A stretch of DNA of 64,000 bases from positions 10,690,061 through 10,754,060 of the forward strand of contig OX387188.1 in the NCBI GenBank assembly GCA_947561395.2, read 5' to 3'. The position numbers and the translations under genes are program-made. The notes beneath the pieces are model-generated. The model did not search any database and was not told the origin of the DNA. It saw nothing but the letters and a program-made list of their open reading frames with translations. Positions within the stretch are counted from its first letter, which is position 1. The number at the start of each line of letters is the position of its first letter. The DNA comes from Buxus sempervirens (taxonomy: Eukaryota > Streptophyta > Magnoliopsida > Buxales > Buxaceae). Positions 12,500-24,079 of the stretch are shown piece after piece.

Positions 12500-14186
12500 G
12501 TTTAGGGAGGTTTTGTTGGCTGTCCTATAGGCCCACAGAGCATCAGTTAGCCTTAAAACCCAGTCCTTCATAGTGGGATTAACTGTTTTCTTTAGGATGT
12601 TTTTGATCTCCCTATTGGACAATTCAGCTTGGCCATTTGTTTGAGGATGGTAGGGGGTGGAAACCTTGTGATGAATACCATGTTTCTTCATCAAGGCAAC
12701 GAAGGGTCTATTGCAAAAGTGAATTCCATTATCACTGATTATAGAGCTTGGCATGCCAAATCTAGCAAATATGTTTCTTTTAAAAACTTGATTACCACTT
12801 AGTGATCATTTGACTTGCAAGAGCTTCAACCCATTTTAAGACATATTCAACCCCCACTAAAATATACAAATAACCAAAGGAAGGAGGAAATGGTCCCATG
12901 AAATTCGACCCCCAACAATCAAAAATTTCAATTACTAAGATGGGTTGCAATGGCATCATGTTCCTTTTTATAATTCCCCCTAACTTTTGACATGCCTTAC
13001 ATGATTTACAAAAATTAAATGCATCCCTAAACATGCAAGACCAATAAAAACCACTTTGTAAAATCTTGGCAACTGTCTTATTGGCTGAGAAATGCCCACC
13101 GCATGCTTCATTATGGCAAAATGAGAGTATGGCTGGGATATTTGTGTTATGTACACACCTCCTAATGACTTGACCAGCACAATACTTGAAAAGATAAGGA
13201 TCATCAAAAAGAAATACTTAGCTTCTTGCTTGAGCTTTTTGATGTCCTGTGTGCCCCAATTTAGAGGAGTTTGCCTTGTCACCAAGAAATTAACTATATT
13301 AGCATAACATGGAAGTTTTTCACATGCTAAAAGGTTCTCATCAGGAAAAGAATCAATTGTAGGGTCAGATTTCTCATTTTCCAAGAAAATCAGCCTAGAT
13401 AGGTGATCTTCCACCACAATTTATGCTCCCTTCTTGTCCTTTATTGTGATGTCAAACTCTTAAAGTAGAAGGATCCATTTGATCAGCCTTGGCATGGAAT
13501 CCTTCTTTGCCAATAAGTACTTAAGGGCTTCATGGTCAGTAAAAATAATTATGGATGAGCCAAGAATGTAGGATCTAAACTTCTACAATGCAAATACTAC
13601 AGCTAGTATTTCCTTTTCTATGGTGGAATAATTCCTTTGGATGTCATTTAAGATTATATTGGCGTAGTAAATAACATGTGGAAGTTTATCTTTCCTTTGC
13701 CCAAGTACAGCTCCTATGGCAAAGTCACTAGCATCACACATAATTTCAGAAGGAATGATCCAATCAGGTGGCTGCAAGATGAGGGCCTTGGTCAGCAAGG
13801 ATTTCAGTTGATAAAAGGCTTCTTGACACCTAGGAGTCCATTCAAGCATGCCTCTTACATTAGAAATTGGCACAAAGGTTTATATATTGAACTACAATTA
13901 TTTATAAACCTCCTATAAAATCCAGTATGGCCTAAAAAAGATATAATATCCTTCACTGTTTTGGGTATGGGAAGCTTGGATATCAGCCCTATTTTAGCCT
14001 TATAAACTTCTATACCCCTAGAAGAAACTAAATGACCAAGAACTAGGCCTTGTTGCACCATGAAAGGACACTTTTCCCAATTTAGAAGCAAGTTCTTCTC
14101 CTCACACCGTGAAAGGATAGCCTACAAGTTAGATAAACAGTGATCAAATGAGCTGCCAAAAACTGAAAAATCATCCATAAATATTT
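12500..14186 (-). pseudogene. Athila pol: RT end, RNase H, integrase core
   Basis: Minus-strand coding remnant of a Ty3/gypsy pol, in order: reverse transcriptase with active-site stretch FMDDFSVFG (about 14180), the conserved GHTGFYRRFI (about 13915), RNase H with CDASDFAIGAVLGQ (about 13735) and [11 protein letters not shown] (about 13530), an HHCC zinc finger of integrase (CKSCKACQKLG, about 13000), and the integrase core keeping ISDNG (about 12735) and NGQAELSNREIK (about 12625), with its first Asp near 12925. At least three in-frame stops (RT linker, end of RNase H) and frameshifts near 13180 and 12790 show it is dead. Sequence style fits the Athila lineage. The RT is cut at 14186 by an LTR insertion and continues at 17601. 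Confidence 0.9.
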
Positions 14187-16199
14187 TGTAAATCCCCGAA
14201 TTTTTGAATATAATAATATAATAAATAAAATCTAATTATTGGAAAAATAAGGTAGATAAACCTAAAAAGAATTAAGGAATAAGGAATTAATCCAAGTATT
14301 GAAGGATTAGCAATATGTTCCAAATATATACATATTAGAAATTAAATAAATGATCGTCATTACAATTTACTGGGAATTGGAATAGTAATTAAATTAATTA
14401 GACGATTAATTTTAGATTTGACCTTAATTAACGGTTATAGGAAAAGTGATGAATTAATTTAGAATAAGTGAGAAAGTAAGTTAAAAATGAAGTTTAGGAA
14501 AGATAGATATTAATCCAAGTGTGTATTATAGCAAAGAATACTATAGGGAATAAATTTGGAAATTTTGGAAGAAATTGAACTCGTAGATATAAAATTATCA
14601 AGAGAAGGGTATTTTGGTCAATTAATATTAATTATCGGTAAATAATTAAATACATTAATTAAATTATTATTAGACTTGAGAAATGATGATAGACTTAAGT
14701 TAGGTTTAGATTGCCTGTTAACAACGATATTTATCGCTTAATAAGTGGAATAAGGGCATAATGGTAATTATAGTTGATTGGAGCCTTAAGTCGAGGAGGT
14801 GACGGTTTTATTTAGGGATTTTAATTATAATTATAGACGATCACATTGATATAGGAGATCAGGAGTTTGACGCAAATCTGACCGTTAGATCATGATATAT
14901 CAAGGAAAGAGTGGATTAAAGGTCATTTTTAAATCTGATTGATGGATAAATATAGAACATGATCGTAGGGAGATGTGTGGGATCAGAGGAGAATAAAATA
15001 GGGCTTTCTAATTGGGACCGATCGTATTTGGGTGTTTTGGGTTTCTGGCGGCTGAAGAGAAAAAAAAAACGAGAGAGAGACCGAGAGAGAGAAGGGCAGG
15101 AGGAAGGAAGAAGGAGGAGACTGGTGCGTGATCTTCTGTTTTCCCTGCATTCCAGAAGGAGTTTCGTGTCTGTGAAGAGTAAAGGATCGTCACCAACACA
15201 AGGAGAAAGAGGAGGAAGAAGGAACAGTTCGAAACAGAGGTAGGTAACACCCTGTTTTTGTCGTGGATTTGTGTTTTCTTCGTGTTTGATTGCAATCACA
15301 TGTTTAATCGTGATATATGTGTATGTTTCATTAGATTACTGTTGATTATATGTGTAGAAATCGTTTAAAATTGATAAAATCACACTGCTTACTCTCGGAT
15401 TAGCCGCACTATATAGAGCGCCAACCCCCCATCACCTAGGCGTCGGTAGGCGCCCCCTATATTCAACACAAAAACACGCGTTTTCCGTAACTCATAGCCG
15501 TTAATGGGTGCTTGGGAGACTAAGGTTAGCGTCCATAACACGCGTTTTCCGTAACGCATAGCCCCTAATGGGCGCTTAGGAGACTAATGTTGGCGTTCAC
15601 AGGCGTCCATAGTAGTCCAAAACGTAAAAAGCAAATTAAAGGCCTGTAATCATTACAAGCCTAAATCTTAGATATTTTTCTTTACTTTAATGAATAAAAC
15701 TAAAGCTTAAACATTTTCCTTTCATTTTATTGAATTAAACTAAAATTTAAATACTTTAGTTGCCTTTTTGACCCTCACCAAACTTTAATAACTTTGAAAA
15801 CTTAACCCAAACCTAATTAAATTGTATACGTAAATTCTCCTCCATTAAATCTAAACCTTAATAACTTTTGATATTTTAACCAAACCTTAATTAATTCCTA
15901 TTACTTTTAAACGACCCCACCATATCATTAAACAATTGAATTTTATATTAATATAATTAATACACTATTAGACCCGCACCTTAGCGTGTGTTATGGGTCA
16001 AATTTCTTATATGATTAAATACTTGTTTAACACTGAATCGGGTTATCACGTTAAGCGTATTTTTCTGTACTGAACAAAATATTATGATAAATAAACTACG
16101 GGATTGATTTTGGAATAAGGTGTGGAGTATCGATTGATTAGGATCAAGCTGTTATATATAATTAAATATAATTTGGACTGTGGATTAAATGCTATGATG

Positions 16200-16790
16200 G
16201 CAATAAGAGATTTGTACCATCTGCAGATGAGATTTGATTACCTCTTGTATGAGAGATGAGACCTCCTATTGGGGGAGATGTAATCTGGGTTAGATTGAAT
16301 CCTATCGGGGAGATATGTGACCACCTGCGGATGAGATGAGATCTCCTGTTGGGGGAGATGTAATCTGGATTGGATTTCATCCCACAGGGAAGATATGTGA
16401 CCACTTGCGGATGAGATGAGACCTCTTGTTGAGGGAGATGTAATCTGGATTAGATTGCATCCCACAGGGGAGATATGTAACCACCTGCGGGTGAGATGAG
16501 ACCTCTTGTTAGGGGAGATGTAATCTGGATTGGATTGCATCCCACAGGGGGATATGTGACCACCTGCAAGTGAGATGAAACCTCCTGTTGGGAGAAATGT
16601 AGTCCGGATTGGATTGCATCCCACAGAGGAGATCTGTGTTTACAACCTATGAGTGAGATGTGACCACCTGTGGGTGAGATGTGTTAACTCCTGCGGGAGA
16701 GACCTCTTATGGGGGAGATGTTTGTATTACCACCTGCAGGTGAGATGTGTTAACTCCTGCGGGAGAGACCTCATGTAAGGGAGATGTGAT
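16200..16790. repeat. Tandem repeat, about 81 bp period, made of small hairpins
   Basis: About five full units, each with GGGAGATGTAATCTGGATT followed by CATCCCACAGGGGAGAT and CCACCTGCGGGTGAG, then shorter variants to 16790. Each unit contains several inverted arms with short loops, such as CACC-TGC(G)-GGTG, CTCC-TGCG-GGAG and TCCC-ACA-GGGGA. Confidence 0.8.
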
Positions 16791-17218
16791 TACTACGTGA
16801 TTGCATCCTACATAGAAGAATGTTACTATCGAATTGTAAGATTGACTATTAATTATGAACGACATGACTTCATTTAAATAAGAAGAGTTTGATTAAACAG
16901 TTTAGCTGTGACTTGATTAGAGTAACTCTAAAATAGAATATTAATGAGACATGAATAAAATGTAGAATTATTTTAGGAAGACAATACTTACAGTGAATTG
17001 GAAAACCCTTTTGATATGATTTATATTACATTGCCCTTCTGTTTGAAATGAAATTATATAATAAACTGTCTTTTTGAGCACTAATTTAATGTTGGTTTGT
17101 ATCGTGATTATTCATTTATATTGTTGACCGTGATTACTCATTTATTTTATCGAGCATGAAATCATTGTTAATTTCCTTATATATAAACAGTTTTTCCTCA
17201 TGCATAGTGTTACCTACT

Positions 17219-17234
17219 GAGATATTCATATCTC
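17219..17234 (+). other. GAGATA-TTCA-TATCTC hairpin
   Basis: Perfect 6-bp stem with loop TTCA, about 30 nt before the acceptor-like CAAG. Confidence 0.65.
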
Positions 17235-17600
17235 ACCCCTGCTTTTAAATGTTTTGTTTTCAAGTCATCTTGGAGAAGACGCCTCAGGTTAAACTGATAG
17301 TGGGTTTGAAAGCTAGAAAATCTAGAAGACAAGAGTAGGATATTTATATAGATGTATTTATTTTCTTGGATTAATGATAGATGATCTAGTAAAATTTGAT
17401 AGTTAGTTAAATTGTAGTTGCCTTTCATTTGATTAATTGATGTAATAGAAAGATTCAAGTTCTAATGAATAATTTAAGCTTCCTAGCACTCTGATAAATC
17501 TTAGTTCTTTATTTCTTTATTTTTTGAGCTGATTGTAATTTACCACAAGTTAATGCCTTGATCCGTGTAAAAAAAAATGACCTAGATTTGGGGCGTTACA

Positions 17601-17673
17601 TACTTCAAGCATAGTTTAAGCATGTCACTAAAGATTCCAAGCATACATTTTTGAAAAGTAGCTGGTACATTGC
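17601..17673 (-). pseudogene. Athila reverse transcriptase fragment
   Basis: The minus strand reads NVPATFQKCMLGIFSDM, the conserved RT segment just before the FMDDF active site found at 14180. The fragment is trapped between two LTR insertions; the RT upstream of it and the link to protease are missing. Confidence 0.8.
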
Positions 17674-17957
17674 TGTAAAACCCCAGTTTTGAGTAGAAAA
17701 AAATATATATAGACAAATGGATTAATTAGTAGGTTTAATCAAAAATTTATTTAAAGCTGGAGATTTGTGGTCATTAGTTGGCAAAAAAAACAAGTAGAAT
17801 GCTATTAAGTAATTAAGTGCGAACTTAAAAATTTTGTAGTGAATAGGAACTTAACAAATAAATAATCTGGGTAACCTCAACTTTAATGAGGGGTAGATAT
17901 GGAATCCCAAGGGTTAATTTAATTCTGGGGATAAATTAGGTTAAACCTTGCGACGTC

Positions 17958-17965
17958 TATAAATA
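17958..17965 (+). promoter_or_regulatory. LTR TATA box
   Basis: TATAAATA after GTC, matching the position in the related LTR at 61949. Confidence 0.5.
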
Positions 17966-19239
17966 AATTGCTAATATAAAAATTTTCGGAGGTTGGGGAA
18001 AAATCGCTGCCTGTAATTAGGGCGTCGGCCGAAAAGCTTGGATCTCTAGAGGAGTCCATCAAAAGGGCTGGAAGCTAGAAGAAGATCCTCAATACCGGTG
18101 AATAGCATTGTTTTAAAACTGGGTTTTCGTATTTAATCATGAGTTTAATCTGGATGCATGTGTGGTTTGTGTGTTTTCTGGAAGAAGTTCGTCCGAGTAT
18201 GAGTTTCGTTAGAACTGAATGATGATAAACAAAAATGTATTGGAATAATTTCAAAAGTAGTTTAAATGTCTTCTGGGGATATTAGGAGATTGGGAAAATT
18301 GTTACAGAGAGAAAAAGTCCGGCCAGTCGTGTAGATCTGGAAATAACAAAGAGTCGAAAATCGAGATTAGTATCCGCCGAGTTGGCGCTAACTGGCGCCA
18401 ACTGGAGGTAGTGGGCGCAAGGTTTTATTTCCTATCTGCCGAGCTCGTGCCTAGTTCGCGCCTAGCTCGCACGGACTTAATTTATACCCGCTCATTTCGC
18501 GCGAAGCGTGCACGAAGTTCACGCTTATCTCGCGCCCACTCGATATTAAGTAAGCGCATACTAATTTTTTTAAATCAGCAACCTATCCGCCGACCTCGCG
18601 CCTAGCGCAGGAGGTCAGCGCATGGTCCTCAATTTTGCCGAATTAGAATTTTGACCCAATTAAGATGGTTTTGATGATTCTGAGGGTTCAAGCACTTGAC
18701 TAATGATTTGTTTAGGACTTCAGAAACATTATTCCCTATTAAATTTCCTTTGAGAATATAAGTGGAAATTCTGGAAAATTTTAGAAGCATCCAAGATTAT
18801 TTCGAAAGGGCTAATGATAGATGATCTCATTGTACCTAACCCTAGGAGTCCCTGAGTTAGATTCCTGTTATTATATACTGTACTTGAATGCGAATTTATT
18901 TCATCTGATTTTTACTTGATTGCAAGTTTCTGAAATGTATTGTAAAGAATTCTTTTGGTGTGAGTAAAGGGTTTTATTACAAATGAACATGTGTTGTGAA
19001 TTGTGAGAAATTGCTGGAGATACATGAGGTACTGGTTTTGGTCCAAAGGGACGTGTGGTGAACTGGTTGAGTTATACATGATGTTGAACGTGTTGTTTTG
19101 CTTTGAAGCCAAAGTTGTGTTTTACGTTGGTTTACTGTTTTCATTTAGCTTGTCCTGGATCCAGAGTCTAAGCTTAGTAATGTGATGCCTTTATTTTATT
19201 GGGGTAATGGCATGGCCATAGAGTGTTGCCACGACCAGT

Positions 19240-19385
19240 GTAGAGCAGCCAGAAACCTTGAGTAGGCCTGGTTGTCAATGTCGAAACCCTGAGTAGGCCG
19301 GCATTGGATGACGAAACCCTGAGTAGGCCGTCATTTCAGAGTATCCGAAACCCTGAGTAGGCCGGAACTGTGTACATGGAGGTGT
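19240..19385 (+). repeat. Four tandem hairpins with invariant 17-nt core
   Basis: GAAACCCTGAGTAGGCC (first copy has CCTTG) occurs four times, each flanked by different but complementary arms: AGCCA/TGGTT, CAATGTC/GGCATTG, GGATGAC/GTCATTT, and AGTATCC/GGAACT with one bulge. Arms include G-T pairs. The array is repeated in the related LTR at 63243-63388. Confidence 0.85.
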
Positions 19386-19683
19386 GGAGGTCGCTCTGGC
19401 GTGTTAATTAACCAATCAAATAATTACATGACATTGACCATTGTGGGATTTTGTTTATCTAGCTTTAGATATATTATTGGGTTGTAGTAGAATTTGGTTG
19501 TTTTTTTCGGAACATGGATATAATGATATTGTTTCTTTGAAACCAATTGGAATACATTTGTCAACAAAATTACTAGGGGTTTTTCGTCGGTTCCATCGAG
19601 TTATTGCCTGCTTACTCATGTGATTATTCGACTCATATTTTACAACGGGTAAATTATATTTGTGCATGCATGTGCTGCTCGCT

Positions 19684-19699
19684 GAGATATTCGTATTTC
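19684..19699 (+). other. GAGATA-TTCG-TATTTC hairpin
   Basis: 6-bp stem with one G-T pair and loop TTCG, 25 nt before TTTTTCAG. Confidence 0.6.
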
Positions 19700-19926
19700 A
19701 TTCTTTTGTTTCTGTTTTGTTTTTCAGATACGTATGGAGAGCCAATACTTGCGGGTTGTTTATTGGGCCATGTGAGTTGTTACTTTGGGATTATTGTAGC
19801 GCACTCTGTTTCGTAGTATTATTGAATTCATGTTTTATTTACTCTGGTAGTGCGATCCTGCTATTAATAATAACCTCTGGAGACGAGTTACAGGTTTTCC
19901 TCGTGACTCGGATTTGGGGCGTTACA

Positions 19927-20068
19927 GATGGTATCAATAATCAGGTGCTCACCTTATATTGGCTCTCCTATCATCTCCGGTTCATCTTGAACTCCTCCGG
20001 GTTGAACCAAATCTCATCTCCTGCATATTATTAACCAATTAGTCTAGTTACTAAAATCTGGGATTTTA
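19927..20068 (+). other. Primer-binding site and short internal remnant
   Basis: TGGTATCA at 19929-19936 directly after the LTR fits a primer-binding site for initiator tRNA-Met, common in plant LTR elements. Only about 130 bp of internal sequence follows before Athila protease resumes. Its right end (CTGGGATTTTACA) resembles an inverted LTR start, so the junction may hold a second fragment. Confidence 0.5.
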
Positions 20069-20348
20069 CACCACTCTTACAATTAATTAAAGCATTAGAA
20101 GTAGCTAAGAATGGCCTACCAAGTATTACAGGTGCTTAGTTCAAGGGATGGGTTGAAACTTGCATATCCAAGACTACAAAGTCAACCGGATGGTAAAATT
20201 TATCCACTTGAACCAAAACATCCTCCACCACACCCCTAGGTATTTTGATGGATCTATCAGCTAATTGAAGTGTGATTGAAGTGGGTTTTCACCTAAACTC
20301 AGTTGTTCATACACACCATAGGGCAACAAGTTAACACTTAAAAGGTCT
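20069..20348 (-). pseudogene. Athila protease fragment
   Basis: Reading in shifting minus-strand frames gives [31 protein letters not shown] and VILGRPFLATSNALINC, the usual landmarks of the aspartic protease region of Athila elements. A stop follows VSTHPLN and frames shift at least once. The catalytic Asp-Thr/Ser-Gly part is missing: the segment is joined directly to gag. Confidence 0.75.
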
Positions 20349-20818
20349 TTAAACCTTTTCCCAACATTGATAGAAAGTCTCTTGATCTTTTTGGGAAGAG
20401 TTCATGATTTGCCTCTTCAAGGCATTGATCCATTGAATTGGGAAGAATTTTTTTAAAAATTCAGTTTGTATCTCTTGCCAAGTGCTAATGGACCTCGGTT
20501 TTAAAGAGTTTAACCATGTTTTGGCCTTGTCCTTCGATGAAAATGGGAAGAGCTTTAACCTAATCGCTTCCTCAGTGCAAGTTTGGTCCAAGAAAGTGGA
20601 GCATACTTCTTCAAATTCTTTGATGTGCAAATAGGGATTTTTGGATTCCATGCCATGAAAGTGTGGCAGGAAGGGAACCATCTTAGGTTTGAAGTTAAAA
20701 GTCTCTGCATTTAGGGGTTGAATGATGTAAGGAGTGTGCTAGTCCTCACAGGGTGTAAGTACTCCCTAAGTGTCCTATTTTGATTAACCATATGCCTTTC
20801 TTGCTCTTGGTCAGCCAT
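20349..20818 (-). pseudogene. Athila gag, N-terminal part
   Basis: A start codon at 20818 opens MADQEQERHMVNQNRTLREY; a frame change follows, then an open frame from 20681 with FHGMESKNPYLHIKEFEEVC, FSSKDKAKTWLNSL and TEFLKKFFP, the retrotransposon gag domain. The gag homology breaks off after TFYQCWE...KDLL and runs straight into protease sequence, so the zinc-knuckle part of gag was deleted. Gag normally packages the element RNA. Confidence 0.88.
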
Positions 20819-21711
20819 GGAGGGGGCCCAACTATTCTCAACCAATCAGCAATGCCTAGCGTTCTCCTAGTAGTTTTTCAAGCTATTTGGTGATTGGAAA
20901 ACTCCTGAAATCTTCCCTTAATCAGCTGCCAGCTTAGCCATGTTTGTTAGGCCCCAAAACTTGCTAAAGTCCTTTTTACCCCTCATCTTAGTTGCTAGGA
21001 CAACAATGCATAGGCCTACTCCTATTCTTGGCCACATCAACTTTCTTGCTTCTTCATTGGTTGTGTTGAGAAGCTAACAAATCCATTGAACCAATGAAAA
21101 CAGCTACTCTTCTTGATGTTAAATTTTTAAATCCAAGTTGTCCATTAACAGTAGCTCAAAACCACCTGTAGCAAAATAGCTATAACTTCCTTTAGAAAAA
21201 TCAAAATTGCACACTGTTTGATGCATTGGAAACTAAACTCATAGATATTTCCAACAGTATATGGCACACATGCTACTTTTTCATGGATTAGTACAGGTTG
21301 GACCCTCTTGAGAGGGTTAAAACTTGATCTATAGGGTTCTGGTGTTACTCACGAATGGAAATAATCGAATGGGTTGAGTTGACTTGTTCATTACCTTACC
21401 TGAATAATGATTGACCACTTGGAAGCTCATCCAATCACTAATGGTGACCTATCATTCATTAGTTTCTTCATTGTAAGGGCAAAGCTTAGAGTCACTACCA
21501 ATAGTAGGCCTTAATTATCAGTTCTAGAGAGACTATCATTGAATTAGTGCCTTCTTCGTTTGCCAATTCTTATTGGGAATTGTTTTGGAGTTCTGATCCC
21601 ACCTGAACGTACTTGGAATACTTTCATTTTCCTCTTTCCAACTCCTAATTTTCCTAAAGTGAGCATAAACCATGCCCCTAAGCCTCTCATTATAATATAT
21701 GCATCATGCTC
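20819..21711 (-). other. Athila 5' leader or LTR part
   Basis: Upstream of the gag start on the minus strand. No frame or LTR boundary is recognised; it ends where the LTR-like TGTGAAATCCC begins at 21712. Confidence 0.4.
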
Positions 21712-24079
21712 TGTGAAATCCCAAAATATTCAGAAAAATAAATAAAAAGAATTAAATATGAATATTTTGAGTATTAATGAGTTTATTTGAAACAATTGCG
21801 AGATTTATTATAGCATAATGATTTGGGGAATTTTTTATTAATCCGGGATGCAATATTAGATCAAAATAATGAGGAGCTTAAATCTTGAAATTTTGGAAGA
21901 AAGTCAATGGTTAAAGAAAAGGGTATTTTGGTCATTTCATAATTAGCTAAATTATTAAATAGATTAATTAAATGATTATTAGACTTGAGAAATTAAATTA
22001 GATCTAAGTTGGATTTAAATAGATCATAATTAGTGAGATTTATAGCATAATGAGTGGGAGAAGGGCATATTGGTAATTATAGTTAATTAGGAACCCTAAG
22101 TTGTGAAATAAAGGGGGTTTTGGGGAGTTTTAGTAATATTTAAAAACTAGAGAAATTAAATAGCACGAAAATTGATTAAATAAAAGTTTCTTTTATGTAG
22201 GATTTAGGAGAAGGAATTTAGAAGGAGAGTTGGGGACAAAATAGGAAAGTTGGAATATTAGAAAAGTTTCCAAATCTAATTACAACTCCTGGTTGGGTGA
22301 GTATAAAAGGAAGATGTTAGGGAGGAATTAGGTTTCTCTCATGATTTTTGTGGTTTCACATAGCTAGAGAGAAAGCGAGAGAGAGAGAAGGAAGAAGGAG
22401 ATTTGTTGGATTCAAGAGAAGAAGAAATCCTTGCTGTGTTCGTAGGGTTTCAATAAGGTGACATTTGGATTCGTTGAAGAGTATTTGATCTAAAAATCAA
22501 GGCAAGTAGTCCCTTCTAACTTGCATTAAAATCAGATTTTTGGTTTTATTGGTATCCATATTTATACACATGTTTTATTGTGGTTATGATGGATTTTGGA
22601 TTTAGAATATTATGATAATGCTTGGATGGTTTTGAATTGATTAAACATACTTAGAAGATTGAATATGATGTGTTAGAATTGATTTGGTGTGATAAAGGCA
22701 TGATTTATGAATTTAGTTTTGAATTTCTTAAAATATAGAAAATTTGTAGAATTTAGCTAATTGTACTGTCGCTTGATTTGTGGTTCAAATGCCGTATCAA
22801 GAACCCATTGTTTAGTATAACTTGGCTTAGGACGCCCAATGCATGGTTTGAACGTCCAAGCAGGCGCCTCGCCTGTACTTTTTTTAAAATTCAGAACCTG
22901 AGAGTAGATTTCAAAAGTTGAATGAGCACCCAAACCAACATTCAAACGTTGTAGCGATCATTCAATGCCTAAACCCAGAATAATCAACACCCGATAGGAT
23001 GCCCGAACGCCGTATTGAACGACTAGATAGAAATTCTAGTTTAAGTGAATGCCCAAAATGAAGCTCGAGCGCTACATTGAGCGCCCATACCCTGTTTTGC
23101 ATATTTTGGGATTTTGATCTAGTTTTTACTTTAAACGTGTTTTGGAGAGATTTTGTAAGACCATGAAAATTTCTAGAATTATTAATTAATTAAAAACTTG
23201 ATTATTATTGGTGATTTTCTAAATCTATGATTTAATTTACATAGGTGAACTCATGGAGGAAGGAGATCTAGAGTTTGAGGCCACCCAATGGTGGAATCTT
23301 GAGATACAAGGTAAGTAAGTTTTAATAGATCTCTTTAATTTGAGGGTTGAGTGCATGAGGATTTATATGGTAGCATGTAGGGAATCTTAGCCTCATTAAG
23401 TGACAACTTTATTCCTTATTAAATGGTTGTATGGGAGAGAATAGAATAAGAAACATGCAATCAAAACATATTAAAATAGGGTTTTAAACCCCATAATGTA
23501 TACGATCGAAACTCTTTCTTTTTGTTTGGTGTTTGTCAACTGAAGAAAGAAGGGAGGACCCTATATGTGAGCATTCTTGCTGAGATTTGGAGGGTTTTAG
23601 ATCAGTTGTTGAAGAAGGATACGATCGTGAACTTTAGAGGAAAATAGAAGTACAATAAATAGCAAATCTTATGTTAAACCAGAAGGCAGGTAACATTTTT
23701 CAAAAAGAAATATGCTTAGTTTTGGTTAGCCGCATGATTGGATCTCGTTTATGGTTTGAGAGTTGTTTCTTATTAATTTCATTCTGTTGTGACGTGTTTT
23801 AATGGAAGAATATTGCATAGGAACTTCACTGTTCTTGTTATATTAGATTTCATGAATTGTTTTGGGAGTTTTGCTCAAAATATATTGAAATGATGTAAAA
23901 CCTTGATTTGTTTTGATTGGAATGAGTTAGAATATTAGGAGGATGATTTTGAATATATTTAGATTCATTTATAGGATTAAATTTAGGATTTATAGTGTTC
24001 AACTTGAAATTTTGAGAAAATATGAAAAAATTTGCGAACAATGAATTTGGCCTAGCGCCCAATAGATGGCTTGAGCGCC
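21712..24079 (+). mobile_element. Degenerate LTR sequence, left part
   Basis: Begins TGTGAAATCCC. It holds TATAAAAG (22302), a GA-rich leader (22370-22440), a donor-like AAG|GCAAGTAG (22502) and a GCGC-rich island (22785-23095). Around 23480-23700 a second leader-like section appears (donor-like GGCAG|GTAACA at 23685), followed by a second GCGC-type island broken at 24079. So this is either two related LTR fragments joined head to tail or one LTR with an internal duplication. It continues at 26560. Confidence 0.55.
22302..22309 (+). promoter_or_regulatory. LTR TATA box (TATAAAAG)
   Basis: TATAAAAG about 590 bp after the LTR start, followed by a GA-rich leader and a GC-type donor. Confidence 0.5.

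Larger units (their letters stand above)
14187..17600 (+). mobile_element. Solo LTR, 3.4 kb, with tandem hairpin array
   Basis: Starts TGTAAATCCCCG and ends GGGGCGTTACA; flanks TATTT (14182-14186) and TACTT (17601-17605) agree at 4 of 5 bases. Removing it rejoins the Athila reverse transcriptase just before the FMDDF motif. It carries a GA-rich leader with donor-like GAG|GTAGGTAA (15240), a GCGC-rich island (15400-15610), an 81-bp tandem array (16200-16790), a GAGATA-TTCA-TATCTC hairpin (17219-17234) and a pyrimidine tract ending CAAG (17261-17264). No internal genes. Minus-strand frames in the array and leader are by-products of repeat structure. Confidence 0.8.
17674..19926 (+). mobile_element. 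5' LTR of a Tekay-like element
   Basis: Starts TGTAAAACCCCAG and ends GGGGCGTTACA, followed by a primer-binding-site-like TGGTATCA (19929-19936). The same family occurs at 61641-63937. Landmarks: TATAAATA (17958), donor-like CCG|GTGAATAG (18098), GCGC-rich island (18360-18625), four-hairpin array (19240-19385), GAGATATTCGTATTTC hairpin (19684-19699) and acceptor TTTTTCAG (19725-19727). Flanks do not match, consistent with loss of the rest of the element together with part of the Athila pol. Confidence 0.8.

Noticed and set aside
14916-15299. Overlapping frames on both strands in the GA-rich leader
   Set aside because: Low-complexity purine/pyrimidine tract in an LTR leader; no domain and no conservation in sister LTRs.
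16192-16624. 128-codon minus-strand frame
   Set aside because: Spans only the 81-bp tandem array and reads the same repeated words.
19240-19385. CRISPR-like array of 17-mers
   Set aside because: Plant LTR context; the 'spacers' are arms of hairpins and there is no cas gene.
19929-19936. tRNA-like sequence
   Set aside because: Only the 3'-end complement expected of a primer-binding site; no tRNA fold around it.
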